Shown here: positions 5,290 through 11,838 of the stretch, in pieces | Numbering within the stretch: position 1 is the stretch's first letter | Layout: each line of letters starts with the position of its first letter | Assembly (NCBI GenBank): GCA_030642995.1 | Contig: DAOWMR010000042.1 | Coordinates: forward strand, 1-11,838 | Origin: Spirochaetales bacterium | GTDB taxonomy: Bacteria > Spirochaetota > Spirochaetia > DSM-27196 > SLST01 | Length of the DNA: 11,838 bases | Reading direction: 5' to 3' | The notes under the pieces: model-generated | Databases searched by the model: none | Told to the model about the DNA's origin: nothing | The model's input: the letters and a program-made list of their open reading frames with translations, nothing else | Translations under genes and position numbers: made by a program

Positions 5290-6662
5290 CTGTCGTAAAT
5301 ATCCTTATCGGCCTTGTTGGCCTTGGTCTTGTCGTATTCGTTCACGAACTCGGGCATCTCGTGGCAGCCAAACTTGTCGGAATAGATGTAGAAGCCTTCT
5401 CCCTCGGCTGGGGGCGTAAGCTCGCCGGAGTCACCTGGCGGGGAACCGAGTACCGCGTCTCCGTCTTTCCAGTGGGCGGCTACTGCAAAATGAAAGGTGA
5501 GCGAAGCTATGCGCAGGCATTGGACGAAAATCGATCCGAGATTCCAAGAGAACCCGGCAGCTTCTTTGCCGCAGCACCGTGGAAACGGATCGTCGCCCTG
5601 ACCGCCGGCCCGGTGGCCAATATCATCTTCGCCATTCTCATACTTGCGGTTGTGTGGTTGGTCGGATTCAGCACGGAAACCTATCAGAATCGCATAATCC
5701 TGGCATCGGAGTATGCCGTCAACGAGGAGGCTGAACCTAATCCGGCCGACGTCGCGGGTCTCCAGACGGGCGATGTCATTCTCTCCATGGGCGGCCGGGA
5801 GGTTCGGAGCTATACCGACATCCAGCAGATCGTGGCGCAGAACGCCCTGACCGAGATGGCGGTAGTCGTATCCCGCGACGGAGTCAACTACGAACTGTCG
5901 ATGACACCCGCCTTGCAAACCGACTCGGGATCCGGATACCTCGGTGTATATCCGTGGGTTGACCCGGTTGTGGCTCATGTGGAGCAAGGTTCTCCGGCCG
6001 CGGCCGGCGGGATCGTCCCCGGGGACCGCATAGTATCGGTCTCCGGCACTGCGGTTGATCACACGCTGGACATCGGGAGAGTGCTCTCTACCGATTCGTT
6101 CCCGATCGCGATGGAGATACTTCGAGAGGGTCGGACGATACAGCTTGTTATCCAGGAATCCGAGACTTCAGGCATTCCCGAAAACGGCATCGTGCTCGGA
6201 ATTGCATTTGAGACGGTGGTGATCCCCAGTCCGGACCTGAATGTGTTCCAGGCCGTTGGTGCGGGGGTCACCGAGAGCATGAGGATTCTTGTGGTCTCAA
6301 TCCGCGGTCTCAGGCTTCTGTTCAAAGGAGTGGAGATTACCTCTGCTGTCGCAGGGCCAATCAGGATCAGCTACTTCATCGGCGATGTTGCGACCAGCGG
6401 CTTTGCGATTGGGTTTGGTGTCGGCGTGAGGGCCATCTTCAACTTCCTCGCCCTTCTCTCGGTGATTCTCTTCTTCATGAACCTCCTGCCGATTCCCGTT
6501 CTCGATGGAGGCCAGATTGTTCTGGCGGGGATTGAATGGATTCGGGGCAAGAGCCCGCACCCAAAGGCCGTGTACCGGTACCAGCTCGCTGGAAGCGTGG
6601 TCATCTTCGCGCTCCTCTTCGTCGCCCTCTTTGGTGATATACTCTTCCTTGCCGGTCGGTAG
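5286..6662 (+). CDS. rseP: RIP metalloprotease RseP (site-2 protease, M50 family)
   Basis: RseP-type proteases cut membrane-embedded substrates such as anti-sigma factors and leftover signal peptides. The 458 aa match the family length. The first membrane helix holds the zinc motif HELGH (20-24), with FPVGGYCKMKGE (61-72) after it. A second membrane region begins at the typical PWKRIVALTAGPVAN (98-112). Two PDZ domains occupy roughly residues 145-220 and 225-310, each with an AGLQTGD- or GGIVPGD-like carboxylate-binding loop. The third zinc ligand lies in NLLPIPVLDGG (399-409, Asp407), and a final membrane helix follows at about 432-454. The ATG overlaps the cdsA stop by 4 bases. The gene for any anti-sigma substrate is not in this window, so the regulatory target is unknown. 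Confidence 0.95.
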   Translation: MTVVNILIGLVGLGLVVFVHELGHLVAAKLVGIDVEAFSLGWGRKLAGVTWRGTEYRVSVFPVGGYCKMKGERSYAQALDENRSEIPREPGSFFAAAPWKRIVALTAGPVANIIFAILILAVVWLVGFSTETYQNRIILASEYAVNEEAEPNPADVAGLQTGDVILSMGGREVRSYTDIQQIVAQNALTEMAVVVSRDGVNYELSMTPALQTDSGSGYLGVYPWVDPVVAHVEQGSPAAAGGIVPGDRIVSVSGTAVDHTLDIGRVLSTDSFPIAMEILREGRTIQLVIQESETSGIPENGIVLGIAFETVVIPSPDLNVFQAVGAGVTESMRILVVSIRGLRLLFKGVEITSAVAGPIRISYFIGDVATSGFAIGFGVGVRAIFNFLALLSVILFFMNLLPIPVLDGGQIVLAGIEWIRGKSPHPKAVYRYQLAGSVVIFALLFVALFGDILFLAGR

Positions 6663-6688
6663 GTTCCGTCCAATGCAAATTCCTGTTC

Positions 6689-6693
6689 GGAGG
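6689..6693 (+). promoter_or_regulatory. Shine-Dalgarno selecting a TTG start
   Basis: GGAGG, extended to GGAGGGG, is placed 5 bases before TTG at 6699. It supports that rare start codon, which yields a textbook signal peptide. Confidence 0.7.
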
Positions 6694-6698
6694 GGCAA

Positions 6699-8762
6699 TT
6701 GAAGCGTGCGCTGGTTCTCCTGCTGCTTGTTTTGATGGCTTCGGTCGTCACCGCCGAGTCTCGTGTGGTCCTCACCATAGGTCACGCCGGCGCCGTTCGA
6801 GATGCGGTGGCTCATCCATCAGATCAGCTCGCCTTCTCCGTTGGTGACGACGGGAGGCTCCTGGTCTGGGATCTTGAACGCCGGGCGCTTCTCCATCGGT
6901 ATCAAATATCCCACCGGCCGGTCGTCCGGGTTGTCCATCACCCGAACCGGAACGAAGTTGCACTGGTCGTGAGCGAAGGAGTCGATCGGTCGTCCATTCG
7001 CGTAGTCGATTGGGAGACCGGGGAGGAACTGTTTCACCGTAACCTGGACAGCGTGCCGGTGTACCTTTCCTACTCTCCCGCCGGTTCGTACCTCATGTTC
7101 GCCCTCCCGACATTCCAGAGCCTGTTTTTCCTCGCCGCCGACCGCGGATCTGCCCGGTCCTATCTTGACGACGGTTTTGGGATCGTCGGTTTCCTGCAGA
7201 TGGGCAGCACCGAACGCAACATCATGACCTATGTGCCGTCCCGGGGTGAGTTCATCTACTGGAATCTGCAATCGGGTGAGGAGCTTCAGCGTGTCCGGAC
7301 CCAGGGACGCCTGACGAATATGACCCTGGTTGATCCCGACAATCGCCGAGCACTTGCAGCAGCCGGCGTTAACGAACTTGTGATCGTGGATAATCTCACC
7401 GGAGAGATCCGGGCACACTATCCGGTCTCGCCAATCCATGACATCCGATACGATGAGGCCAACAATCGCATTATGGTACTCACCGACCAGGCCGGCCGCC
7501 GTGCGGTGTTGAGTTTCACCTATGAGAATGGTCGCCTCAGGCGGGATTTCTACAGACCCGCAGATCTGAGTCCAACCGCACAGTTCGTCGTGCCTTTGCC
7601 GGAGACCTCCAATGCCGTCATGGCCGGTGACGACTCCGGCGTGGTAGATCTCTTCTCCGACAGCACCGGGCGCAGGACCGAACTGGGCCCGAGGCCAACC
7701 ATACCGGTTCTTGACGCCGCTTTCACCGAAGGCCGGCTCCATCTCTCCCTCGGCGATCGCATCCTCACGCTCGTCTCGGATGCGATCCAATCAAGCGCAC
7801 GGACTATTCGGGTTTCGTCGGTCCGACAATCAACAACGCTGTTGCCGGGCATAGACCGGGCTCAACTTGAGCGCGTGGGTGAACGAGTCCTGATTTGGGG
7901 GGCTACCGAGCCGGCCGGCAGCATTCACTCTCTGGTACCTCCCTCCACCACTGCAAACATCTACTACACGGATGAGCGCGAAAATCCGATCCTTGATGTC
8001 CGGTCCACCGTGGGCGGACCCGTGGTCATTCACCGGAATGGGAGAATCATTCAGCTGTCGGCGAGCCTGCCGGTTGAACGCTTCCGATATGTCGCGCCCG
8101 GTGCACAGACGGCAACATGGGACCCCGAAATAGGGATTGTCATCGCAAAAACGAGGTCGAGCAGCTTTGATTCCTCTCTGATTCGCGTGGACCAACTGAC
8201 CCGGGAGACCGTCCCGATACGGAATGAGGCGTTCCTGAGCACCGGGGTTGTTCTTGGAGAACGATCCACCTTGTACGCCATAGGACTCTTCGGCTCACAG
8301 GCATCTCCGACGACGAAACTCGTTCGGTATGGCGGAAGCAGTTTTGAACAAGACACCGTCATCGCCGAGTTTGTCGGCGAGGACCCGACCGCCCGTGTGG
8401 TGTGGGACGATCGGACAACGTCACTTTTCACCACGATCGGCTATGGCGGCCTCCAGCAAATTCATGGACGCACCCTTTCGCCTCTGGAGTCGACCGGTCA
8501 AATTGCGCGCGAGATCGTTCTGGGTGGTCTCTACGTTGCTGCGGTCAATGCCGATGGGTCGGTTACTCTCTGGAACAGGAACACCGGCGAGTTGCTGTTC
8601 GACATCTACGTATTTGAAGACGATGAGTGGTTGGCTATGAATGTCCGCGGCGCATTTCTGGCCGGCAATTCTGCCGTGGAAGAGTACCTGGACTTCATTC
8701 CCGCACACCGAACACGGCTTGATCTTGACGATTTCAGAATAGAGCTACCGTACCGCGAGTAG
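6699..8762 (+). CDS. Predicted exported WD40 beta-propeller protein, function unknown
   Basis: The 687-aa product begins with a clear signal peptide (MKRALVLLLLVLMASVVTA, likely cut before Glu20), so it probably acts in the periplasm or is surface-exposed. The mature part has WD40-like blades. The clearest is the first, from His29 through SVGDDGRLLVWDLERRALL (47-65). Others appear around residues 95-112, including SSIRVVDWETGEELF, near EFIYWNLQSGEELQ, and at the end with NADGSVTLWNRNTGELLF. Intervening repeats are weak. After the last blade comes DDEWLAMNVRGAFLAGN (641-657), which resembles the short WL...GxF segment that often closes bacterial WD40 proteins. No enzyme motif is visible. It follows rseP after 36 bases on the same strand, and its stop faces the dnaB stop. 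A scaffold or protein-binding role is possible but not shown. Confidence 0.82.
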   Translation: MKRALVLLLLVLMASVVTAESRVVLTIGHAGAVRDAVAHPSDQLAFSVGDDGRLLVWDLERRALLHRYQISHRPVVRVVHHPNRNEVALVVSEGVDRSSIRVVDWETGEELFHRNLDSVPVYLSYSPAGSYLMFALPTFQSLFFLAADRGSARSYLDDGFGIVGFLQMGSTERNIMTYVPSRGEFIYWNLQSGEELQRVRTQGRLTNMTLVDPDNRRALAAAGVNELVIVDNLTGEIRAHYPVSPIHDIRYDEANNRIMVLTDQAGRRAVLSFTYENGRLRRDFYRPADLSPTAQFVVPLPETSNAVMAGDDSGVVDLFSDSTGRRTELGPRPTIPVLDAAFTEGRLHLSLGDRILTLVSDAIQSSARTIRVSSVRQSTTLLPGIDRAQLERVGERVLIWGATEPAGSIHSLVPPSTTANIYYTDERENPILDVRSTVGGPVVIHRNGRIIQLSASLPVERFRYVAPGAQTATWDPEIGIVIAKTRSSSFDSSLIRVDQLTRETVPIRNEAFLSTGVVLGERSTLYAIGLFGSQASPTTKLVRYGGSSFEQDTVIAEFVGEDPTARVVWDDRTTSLFTTIGYGGLQQIHGRTLSPLESTGQIAREIVLGGLYVAAVNADGSVTLWNRNTGELLFDIYVFEDDEWLAMNVRGAFLAGNSAVEEYLDFIPAHRTRLDLDDFRIELPYRE

Positions 8763-8767
8763 TACGG
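8748..8767. other. Inverted repeat between convergent genes
   Basis: CCGTAC (8748-8753) and GTACGG (8762-8767) can form a 6-bp stem with an 8-base loop over the stop codon of the WD40 gene. Only 11 bases separate that stop from the dnaB stop. There is no T run on either strand after the stem, so it is at best a weak or factor-assisted terminator for the two converging transcripts. Confidence 0.25.
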
Positions 8768-8773
8768 CAACAA

Positions 8774-10114
8774 TCAAATGATATCATCGCCACGCGATTC
8801 AAAGCGTGTGTACTTGTGCACGAACGTGATCGGTACCGTCCCGACGGGACCGTTTCGCTGCTTCGCAACAATCAGGTCGGTCTCGCCGCTGTTCCCGTGG
8901 TCCGGATCTTGCGACGTCTCTCCTCGATTCCGATGCAGGAACATGACGACATCGGCATCCTGCTCTATTGAACCGGACTCCCGGATGCTGGCGAGGTTTG
9001 GTCGTTTGCCTTCAACGTCGCGAGTAAGCTGACTCAAGGCGACAATCGGAATCGTGAGCTCCCGCGCAAGGGCCTTCAGTGACCGGGAGATCTCGGCGAT
9101 CTGCTCATGGCGCGGGAGGTCGGCGTGCTCGTTGTTGATGAGGCTGATGTAGTCGACGAAGATAATACGAACACCCAACTGGCTCCGCATCCGACGAGCC
9201 TGGGCCCGAAGATCCAGAAGACGCATGCCGGGCGTATCGCTGATCCACAGGGGAGCGTCATAGATCAGGCCGGCAGCGTCGGTAAGATTCTTGAAGTCCG
9301 CCGGCCGAAGCATCCCGGTCCTGATTGTCTGGCTGCCGATACGGGCTTCGCTCGCAATGAGACGTTGCATGATTGCCATGTCGGACATCTCGAGAGTGAA
9401 GAACCCAACCGGAATCTTCCGGTGGATCGACATATTGGCGGCCATCGTGAGAGCGAGGGCGGTCTTCCCCACCGAAGGCCTCGCTCCGATGACGATGAAT
9501 TCCGAGTCCTGGAATCCGCTCAGCAACTTGTCCAGCGCAGGGAATCCGGACGGGATGCCGGTGTACTCTTCCTTGGTGCGATAGAGCCTCTCTATGGCCT
9601 CTACCGTCTGTTTGACGATGTCTTTTGCCTGTTTGTAACCGCCTGTCTGGTCTCCCTCGGACAGATCAAAGATCTTTCGCTCCGCCTCTTCAACCATCTC
9701 GCGGCTTTCGCCCGTCTCGCTAAACGCATCCGCTACAATCTGTTGAGCAACCTGCAGGAGACGACGACGTACATTGGTCTCGTGAACAATCTTTGCGTAG
9801 TACTCGACGTTGGCGCTCGTCGGAACCGACGAGGTGAGCGAAGAGATGTAGGCGGCTCCGCCGGCAATTTCAAGGTCCCCCGCCGACTTGAGCGTCTCGG
9901 TTACCGTGATGAGATCAATTGCCTCATTCTTCTCCCAGAGTACCATGATTGCGTCGTAAATCCGGGCGTGAGAGACACGGTAAAAGTCGTCGGCCCTGAG
10001 GAGAGTAAGTACGCGACCGAGAGACTCAGGATCGAGCAAGATCGCGCCGAGTGTTGCGACCTCGGCTTCCGTGTTGTGAGGAGGCACTCTGTCTCGAAGC
10101 GGCTCGTCCGACAT
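8774..10114 (-). CDS. dnaB: Replicative DNA helicase DnaB
   Basis: DnaB is the hexameric 5'-3' helicase that unwinds DNA at the replication fork and recruits primase. The 446 aa are of usual length, with no intein. The N-terminal primase-interacting domain starts at VPPHNTEAEVATLGAILLD (10-28) and runs to about residue 150. A linker leads to the RecA-like core. This core has EYTGIPSGFPALDKLLSGF (183-201), Walker A GARPSVGKT (210-218), catalytic Glu242 in FFTLEMS, Walker B IIFVDY (317-322), ALSQLTRDVEGK (359-370), IRESGSIEQDAD (377-388) and KQRNGPVG (418-425). The ATG at 10114 has little Shine-Dalgarno in front but gives the canonical N-terminus. It sits 11 bases after the rplI stop, so translation probably depends on coupling. 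Confidence 0.97.
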   Translation of the reverse strand: MSDEPLRDRVPPHNTEAEVATLGAILLDPESLGRVLTLLRADDFYRVSHARIYDAIMVLWEKNEAIDLITVTETLKSAGDLEIAGGAAYISSLTSSVPTSANVEYYAKIVHETNVRRRLLQVAQQIVADAFSETGESREMVEEAERKIFDLSEGDQTGGYKQAKDIVKQTVEAIERLYRTKEEYTGIPSGFPALDKLLSGFQDSEFIVIGARPSVGKTALALTMAANMSIHRKIPVGFFTLEMSDMAIMQRLIASEARIGSQTIRTGMLRPADFKNLTDAAGLIYDAPLWISDTPGMRLLDLRAQARRMRSQLGVRIIFVDYISLINNEHADLPRHEQIAEISRSLKALARELTIPIVALSQLTRDVEGKRPNLASIRESGSIEQDADVVMFLHRNRGETSQDPDHGNSGETDLIVAKQRNGPVGTVPITFVHKYTRFESRGDDII

Positions 10115-10125
10115 TTCGATGCCGG

Positions 10126-10764
10126 CTATTCGGTGGTGTCGGTCTTTTCGGCCTCGTCATCAGCCGGGCTCTCACCCGGGTTTTCATGCGGGTTCTTGCC
10201 CGTATCACTTTCTCCGTCCGACGATTGCGCCTCGTCCGTCTGCAATTCCTCTGCAGCTGCAACCGGCTCTGTCGGCGAAGCGTCGGTCTTGGCGACTGCG
10301 GCCTCTCCGCCCTTTGAGCCGACTGCCCGCACGATAACCTTGAGCTCGGCTTCTTCCTCGCCGTAGAGACGTACGCGCACTCTTGTCGTTCCAACGGACT
10401 TGATCGTTTTATCTGGAATCTCAAGACGCTTTCGCTCAACCGTGATGCCCTGGACTGCCAAGGCATCCACGATCGTTGCACTTGTCACCGACCCGAAGAG
10501 CCTTCCGCGTTCGCCGGCAGGCATCTCGAGTACGAGCTCCTCGCTTTCAAGCCTGGTCTTGATGTCCAGAGCAGCCTTCTGCTTCTCTTTCCGACGTTCG
10601 CCAAGCCGCTCGCGGCGGCTCTCCAGAATCGCAAGGGCCTCGCGTGTGTACGGCATCACCAATTGCTTCGGAATAAGAAAATTTCTGGCATAACCTCGGG
10701 CCACATCCTTGATATCGCCCTCTTCACCGAGACTCGGAATGTCCTTGTTCAGAATAACCTTCAT
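10126..10764 (-). CDS. rplI: 50S ribosomal protein L9 with an acidic C-terminal extension
   Basis: L9 binds 23S rRNA at the base of the L1 stalk and affects frame maintenance. Residues 1-149 are a complete L9: the signature GEEGDIKDVARGYARNFLIP (13-32), the long central helix rich in Glu, Arg and Lys (about 41-75), and the C-terminal domain with GRLFGSVTSATIVDAL (87-102). L9 is normally near 150 aa, whereas this is 212 aa. The extra 63 residues (150-212) are low in complexity and strongly acidic, with about 18 Asp or Glu against four Lys, and are predicted to be disordered. The ATG at 10764 overlaps the stop of the upstream gene as ATGA, with GGAG about 8 bases ahead. dnaB follows after 11 bases, the usual neighbour. 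Confidence 0.95.
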   Translation of the reverse strand: MKVILNKDIPSLGEEGDIKDVARGYARNFLIPKQLVMPYTREALAILESRRERLGERRKEKQKAALDIKTRLESEELVLEMPAGERGRLFGSVTSATIVDALAVQGITVERKRLEIPDKTIKSVGTTRVRVRLYGEEEAELKVIVRAVGSKGGEAAVAKTDASPTEPVAAAEELQTDEAQSSDGESDTGKNPHENPGESPADDEAEKTDTTE

Positions 10765-11783
10765 TGTTCTTCTCCGTTCCTTTCAAAGCGATGGTAGTTC
10801 ACCCACACTTCGGAAATACCCAGGCCTGATAGCCCGAGCAAGAGCACTACATTGAGCCCCAGAATGAGCACCACCGCGAGGACAAGACGTTGGTTCCGAG
10901 CAACCTTTCTCCGGTCCAACAAGTGCCATGTTACGGCCAGACCTTGGATAGAATACATCGCCAGGGTCAGCAGTGCAGCATTCCAAATGACGAAGGACAA
11001 CCAGCCAACGTCAACCAACATCGACAGCAGCACTCCACTCCATGCTGCGATGACGACCCAAATCATACCTACCGGCAAGCTGAACCGTGTGACGGAGAAC
11101 GACCGTAGTCGCTCGGCCACCTCGTTCGGTCCCGGTAACGCCACCCGATTCCGGAGCGCGAGTCTCGTCCCAAGCCACCAGTTGCCAATCAGCATCATGA
11201 AGAAGCCGAACAGGAACCCGCTCAGAAAGACCTCAATCGACTTCTGCGCCAAGTCCAGGATCTCGTCCTCAGTCGCACCGACGACGGTCAGAAGCGGACG
11301 AATAAGTTCCACCAGGGTGGCCACTATTCCGTCTGCGCTCCCAGAGAGATAAACCAGAACTATCGTCGAACCGTAGATTATTGCTGCGGTCAATAGCGCC
11401 GCGCCAATCCTCTCGACAACGTTCAACTCCCGTCCGCCGTGGGCCACACGCAGGCTCAGGTGCGGCGTGTTCAGCAAGTACAGACCCGCAAGGAACGCCA
11501 CCGGAAGCACTATGTCAAGGAACACGAGTCCCATGCCACTTCCCGCACCATCCAGCATCGACCGGATACGCAGGTAGTTCACAATCTCAAAGAGAGCCAG
11601 TGCCCCGAGGAAAACCCCGGACGACAACAGCCCAGCCCTCTCTCCCCTCCGAACCCAGACAATCTGGATCGGGATCAGGAATACCAGCAGCAGCAAGCCA
11701 AAGCGAAAGAGCACTACCGCCGCGAGGCCGAGACCGGCCACCTCCATCCAGTAGGCCCGATGACTACGGTCCGGCACAATCAA
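10761..11783 (-). CDS. DUF2232/YybS-like polytopic membrane protein, function unknown
   Basis: The 340-aa product has about eight hydrophobic segments (near residues 15-43, 51-70, 84-104, 124-147, 184-207, 236-257, 262-284 and 300-324), so it is an inner-membrane protein. The pattern NWWLGTRLALRNR (201-213), followed by a short loop and FSLPVGMIWVV (234-244), fits the DUF2232/YybS family. In Bacillus subtilis yybS lies next to rplI, though with gdpP between, and this locus agrees. The TTG start at 11783 overlaps the rpsR stop in a 4-base TTGA, and the TGA stop overlaps the rplI ATG. Both overlaps argue for coupled translation within the ribosomal-protein operon. The frame is also open upstream to the window edge, but there it runs against the real S18 frame. 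No catalytic residues are evident. The family call is moderate; the membrane topology is clear. Confidence 0.7.
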   Translation of the reverse strand: MIVPDRSHRAYWMEVAGLGLAAVVLFRFGLLLLVFLIPIQIVWVRRGERAGLLSSGVFLGALALFEIVNYLRIRSMLDGAGSGMGLVFLDIVLPVAFLAGLYLLNTPHLSLRVAHGGRELNVVERIGAALLTAAIIYGSTIVLVYLSGSADGIVATLVELIRPLLTVVGATEDEILDLAQKSIEVFLSGFLFGFFMMLIGNWWLGTRLALRNRVALPGPNEVAERLRSFSVTRFSLPVGMIWVVIAAWSGVLLSMLVDVGWLSFVIWNAALLTLAMYSIQGLAVTWHLLDRRKVARNQRLVLAVVLILGLNVVLLLGLSGLGISEVWVNYHRFERNGEEQ

Positions 11784-11838
11784 CCCATCGGCAGAAGGGC
11801 GATTGCCCGCGCCCGCTTGATCTCCCGAATAAGCCGTC
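11780..11838 (-). CDS. rpsR: 30S ribosomal protein S18, C-terminal end (partial)
   Basis: The complement of the last 59 bases reads RLIREIKRARAIALLPMG and a TGA stop, which is the typical S18 C-terminus (E-I-K-R-A-R-x-x-A-L-L-P). S18 pairs with S6 on the 30S platform. The 5' part lies outside the window, where rpsF and ssb would be expected further upstream. Its stop shares four bases with the TTG start of the DUF2232-like gene. The fragment is short, but motif and position agree. Confidence 0.85.
   Translation of the reverse strand, partial: RLIREIKRARAIALLPMG

Noticed and set aside
5994..6007. 14-bp palindrome CCGGCCGCGGCCGG in rseP
   Set aside because: It is composed only of G and C and encodes Pro-Ala-Ala-Ala-Gly in a PDZ loop; expected by chance in GC-rich coding DNA.
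6819..7790. A 323-codon minus-strand open frame opposite the WD40 gene
   Set aside because: The sense frame has a signal peptide, ribosome site and WD repeats. The antisense frame has no start context and no family pattern.
9107..10366. A 419-codon plus-strand open frame opposite dnaB and rplI
   Set aside because: It lies antisense to two certain genes and spans their junction. It shows no recognisable domain and is explained by GC-rich codon bias.

Overview
This window looks like a stretch of conserved housekeeping chromosome from a spirochaete-like bacterium, probably free-living, with GC in the mid to high 50s by eye. The grounds are gene order and protein character. The plus strand carries maf, rpsB, tsf, frr, uppS, cdsA and rseP, close to the order I recall for Treponema but without dxr. 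The minus strand carries rpsR, a DUF2232-type membrane protein, rplI and dnaB. The CdsA signature also departs from the textbook pattern. The phylum is an inference; every named housekeeping gene rests on strong family motifs.

Plus-strand block (1-8762). It opens with the last codons of an unidentified membrane protein overlapping maf (nucleotide pyrophosphatase, 49-666). A 114-base leader with a GC-rich hairpin next to the Shine-Dalgarno precedes rpsB (S2), tsf (EF-Ts) and frr (ribosome recycling factor). Then come uppS (undecaprenyl diphosphate synthase), cdsA (CDP-diacylglycerol synthase) and rseP (site-2 protease), which abut or overlap and look translationally coupled. A predicted exported WD40 beta-propeller protein (6699-8762) closes the block. 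It reads as one operon-like run joining translation factors, lipid and cell-wall precursor synthesis and envelope proteolysis.

Minus-strand block (11838 down to 8774). It enters with the C-terminus of ribosomal protein S18. This overlaps by 4 bases a DUF2232/YybS-like membrane protein, which overlaps rplI (L9) by 4 bases; dnaB (replicative helicase) follows after 11 bases. This is the downstream part of the familiar rpsF-ssb-rpsR-rplI-dnaB cluster. The two blocks converge with an 11-base gap and no obvious intrinsic terminator.

The most unusual feature is the C-terminus of S2. A normal S2 core of about 235 residues is followed by about 225 extra residues: 13 near-perfect copies of an acidic decapeptide encoded by a 30-bp tandem repeat, then a block in which lysine alternates with other residues, then an acidic tail. 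L9, in the other block, also carries a disordered acidic C-terminal extension of about 63 residues. No tRNA, rRNA, CRISPR array, insertion sequence, prophage or defence gene was seen. No stretch over 300 bases lacks a gene; the longest gap is the 114-base rpsB leader.
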